In this document: positions 5,264-6,675 of the stretch, piece after piece
How positions within the stretch are numbered: the first letter of the stretch is position 1
Layout of the letters: the number at the start of each line of letters is the position of its first letter
Assembly: GCA_905197435.1 (NCBI GenBank)
Contig: CAJJYX010000170.1
Location: 1 to 6,675, forward strand
Origin: an uncultured Bacteroides sp.
Lineage (GTDB): Bacteria; Bacteroidota; Bacteroidia; Bacteroidales; Bacteroidaceae
Direction of reading: 5' to 3'
Length of the DNA: 6,675 nt
Program-made: the position numbers and the translations under genes
Notes under the pieces: generated by a model
Told to the model about the DNA's origin: nothing
Databases searched by the model: none
Seen by the model: only the letters and a program-made list of their open reading frames with translations

Positions 5264-5271
5264 TATGTTTG
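5264..5271 (+). promoter_or_regulatory. Predicted promoter of the TonB-dependent receptor gene, -7 element
   Basis: TATGTTTG followed by C matches TAnnTTTG and ends 28 bp before the receptor start. A TTTG at 5244-5247, at the end of the terminator's T-tract, might serve as a -33 element, though the 16-bp gap is somewhat short. Transcription would start close to 5277. Confidence 0.6.
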
Positions 5272-5299
5272 CAGCGGGAAACAAAACAAATGTAAAGCA

Positions 5300-6675
5300 A
5301 TGAAACAAAAATCAGTCTTTTGGGTATTGGGCATGCTACTTTCTATACAGCCTTCCGCAGCACAGAAATCAGTGGCCGATACGGTACGCCTGAATTTTAA
5401 TATAGACAGTGTCGGTCTGGAAGAAGTAGTGGTAAAAGGAGCCAGGACTCCTGCCGCCAACAGCCGTTGGAGTGATATGCACCCGGTGGAATTGGTGACG
5501 GTAGGCGGTGCGAACGGTGATTTGTATAAGGCATTGCAAACTTTGCCGGGTACACAGGTGCAGGGTGAAACCGGCGAATTGCTGGTACGTGGTGGAGGCA
5601 GTTACGAGACACAGACTTTTATTGATGGAATGCATGTGCTGAATCCCTATACTTCAAACGGGATAAATACTCCTGCCCGCAGCCGTTACTCTACATTTAT
5701 GTTCAGCGGGGTAAACCTTGCTTCGGGAGGCGCTTCACAAGAATATGGGGAAGCGCTTTCGGCAGTCTTGCCATTGGAAACAAAAGATTACAGCAAGGTC
5801 GACAAAGTAGGAGTGAATGCTTCCGTTGTCGGTGTTGGTGGAGGAGGTACAAAGACTTTAGACAGAGGTTCGCTGTCTGTCGACTTGAATTATCAGAACT
5901 TGGGTCTGTATGACAAGGTTTATTCAGGCAGGACGGATTTCGAGGAGCCCTACCGGATGTTTTCCGGAGCAGCCCAGTTCCGATATGCTCCTGATGAAAG
6001 GACGATATTGAAGGTTTACGCACAATATGACCGGACGGACTTCTCCACTTATGAAGGCGATGACCGCAGATTGTTCGGGCTGGGTGAAGACAATATTTAT
6101 GTCAATGCCACTTTTCGCAAGCGTACTTCCGAGGAATGGAGTTGGTTTGCAGGAGCAGCCTATTCTTATTATAGCCGGAGAATCGGAGGCGCAGCCGTTC
6201 CGGGTGATAATTGGTTGGAACGTCAGCAAGAGGCACATCTGAAGGCCAAAGTTTCCAAACGGTTGTCATCGGTATTCCGCCTGGATATGGGGATAGAGAG
6301 TTATATCCGCAATTACAGGAATCATTATCTGTTGCCCGGGACGGATGACAGCAATCGCATGTCGCCTACCATCGGTGCAGGTTTCTTTTCGGCTGCTTAT
6401 TATCCGATGGAACAGTTAAAGGCAGAACTTTCTTTCCGTACGGAATATACCTCCTTGAACCGGAAAGTGAATTTCTCTCCTCGTTTGGCATTGAACTATT
6501 ACTGGGGAGATGTAGTGCTGTCTGCCACTGCGGGACGTTATACGCAGTTGCCGGAGAGCAACTGGCTGGCACGCCGGCATGAATTGCTCTCCGAGGTATG
6601 TGTGCAGTATAACTTAGGCGCCCAATATAGCAATGAAGGACGTCTCTACAAAGCCGAACTCTATTATAAGGATTA
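5300..6675 (+). CDS. TonB-dependent outer-membrane receptor, 5' part (cut by window end)
   Basis: The first 458 codons of an outer-membrane beta-barrel transporter driven by TonB; no stop occurs before the window ends. A signal peptide is clear: basic MKQK, hydrophobic VFWVLGMLLSI, and a likely cleavage after PSAA (residue 21). The mature protein goes almost directly to LEEVVVKGAR (40-49), which resembles a TonB box and plug start. It lacks the carboxypeptidase-like N-terminal domain found in many Bacteroides receptors of the SusC class. The plug (about 45-165) shows LPGTQVQGETGELLVRGGG, TFIDGMHVLNPY and SGVNLASGGASQEYGEALSA. From about 165, alternating aromatic strands such as SVDLNYQNLGLYD, ILKVYAQYD and WSWFAGAAYSYYSRR are typical barrel strands. 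The substrate is unknown, and no SusD-like gene is visible. The upstream terminator and own promoter make it a separate transcription unit, likely controlled through the direct repeats at 5166-5215. Confidence 0.92.
   Translation, partial: MKQKSVFWVLGMLLSIQPSAAQKSVADTVRLNFNIDSVGLEEVVVKGARTPAANSRWSDMHPVELVTVGGANGDLYKALQTLPGTQVQGETGELLVRGGGSYETQTFIDGMHVLNPYTSNGINTPARSRYSTFMFSGVNLASGGASQEYGEALSAVLPLETKDYSKVDKVGVNASVVGVGGGGTKTLDRGSLSVDLNYQNLGLYDKVYSGRTDFEEPYRMFSGAAQFRYAPDERTILKVYAQYDRTDFSTYEGDDRRLFGLGEDNIYVNATFRKRTSEEWSWFAGAAYSYYSRRIGGAAVPGDNWLERQQEAHLKAKVSKRLSSVFRLDMGIESYIRNYRNHYLLPGTDDSNRMSPTIGAGFFSAAYYPMEQLKAELSFRTEYTSLNRKVNFSPRLALNYYWGDVVLSATAGRYTQLPESNWLARRHELLSEVCVQYNLGAQYSNEGRLYKAELYYKD

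Noticed and set aside
5300..6675. SusC-type receptor of a polysaccharide utilisation locus
   Set aside because: No carboxypeptidase-like N-terminal domain, and no SusD or glycoside hydrolase gene in view; only a general TonB-dependent receptor call is supported.
1..6675. tRNA, rRNA or insertion-sequence transposase genes
   Set aside because: No cloverleaf, ribosomal RNA segment or transposase motif was recognised on either strand.

Overview
The window looks like chromosomal DNA of a Bacteroides-type member of the Bacteroidales. The grounds are the repeated TAnnTTTG promoter -7 elements, the weak A-rich ribosome binding sites, a TonB-dependent receptor, and protein families typical of that order (a Crp/Fnr-like regulator with a poorly conserved effector barrel, and a membrane-bound LytTR regulator). 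The species cannot be named from the sequence alone.

Layout, left to right. Positions 9-110 hold three back-to-back hairpins, the last with a T-rich tail like an intrinsic terminator. They run into the C-terminal half of a MATE multidrug exporter (to 876) whose N-terminal half is missing, so this is probably a broken gene. Then come dinB, encoding DNA polymerase IV (932-2038), and a small YccF-family membrane protein (2075-2452). A 404-bp region follows (2453-2856). It holds a short, easily missed minus-strand gene (2542-2691) with its own promoter and terminator, a hairpin in its leader, and a 9+9 bp inverted repeat shared with the divergent gene. The plus strand resumes with a Crp/Fnr-like regulator (2929-3504), a hexapeptide-repeat acetyltransferase of the maltose/galactoside type (3575-4183), a four-helix membrane protein with a C-terminal LytTR DNA-binding domain (4242-5162), and the first 458 codons of a TonB-dependent outer-membrane receptor (5300 to the window edge).

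Transcription appears gene by gene: all seven intact or window-truncated genes have a perfect TAnnTTTG match 19-65 bp upstream of their start codon. Five of the plus-strand genes point the same way with short gaps, yet each seems able to be transcribed alone.

The most interesting part is the right end. Between the LytTR gene and the receptor gene lie three direct repeats (TTCGTCACA, TTCGTCACA, GTTGTCACA) spaced 20 and 21 bp, the geometry expected of LytTR-domain binding sites. A strong terminator and then the receptor promoter follow. This suggests a local circuit in which a membrane-anchored LytTR protein activates an outer-membrane receptor gene. The sites and architecture are visible in the sequence; the regulatory link is inference. 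The second point of interest is the small minus-strand gene.
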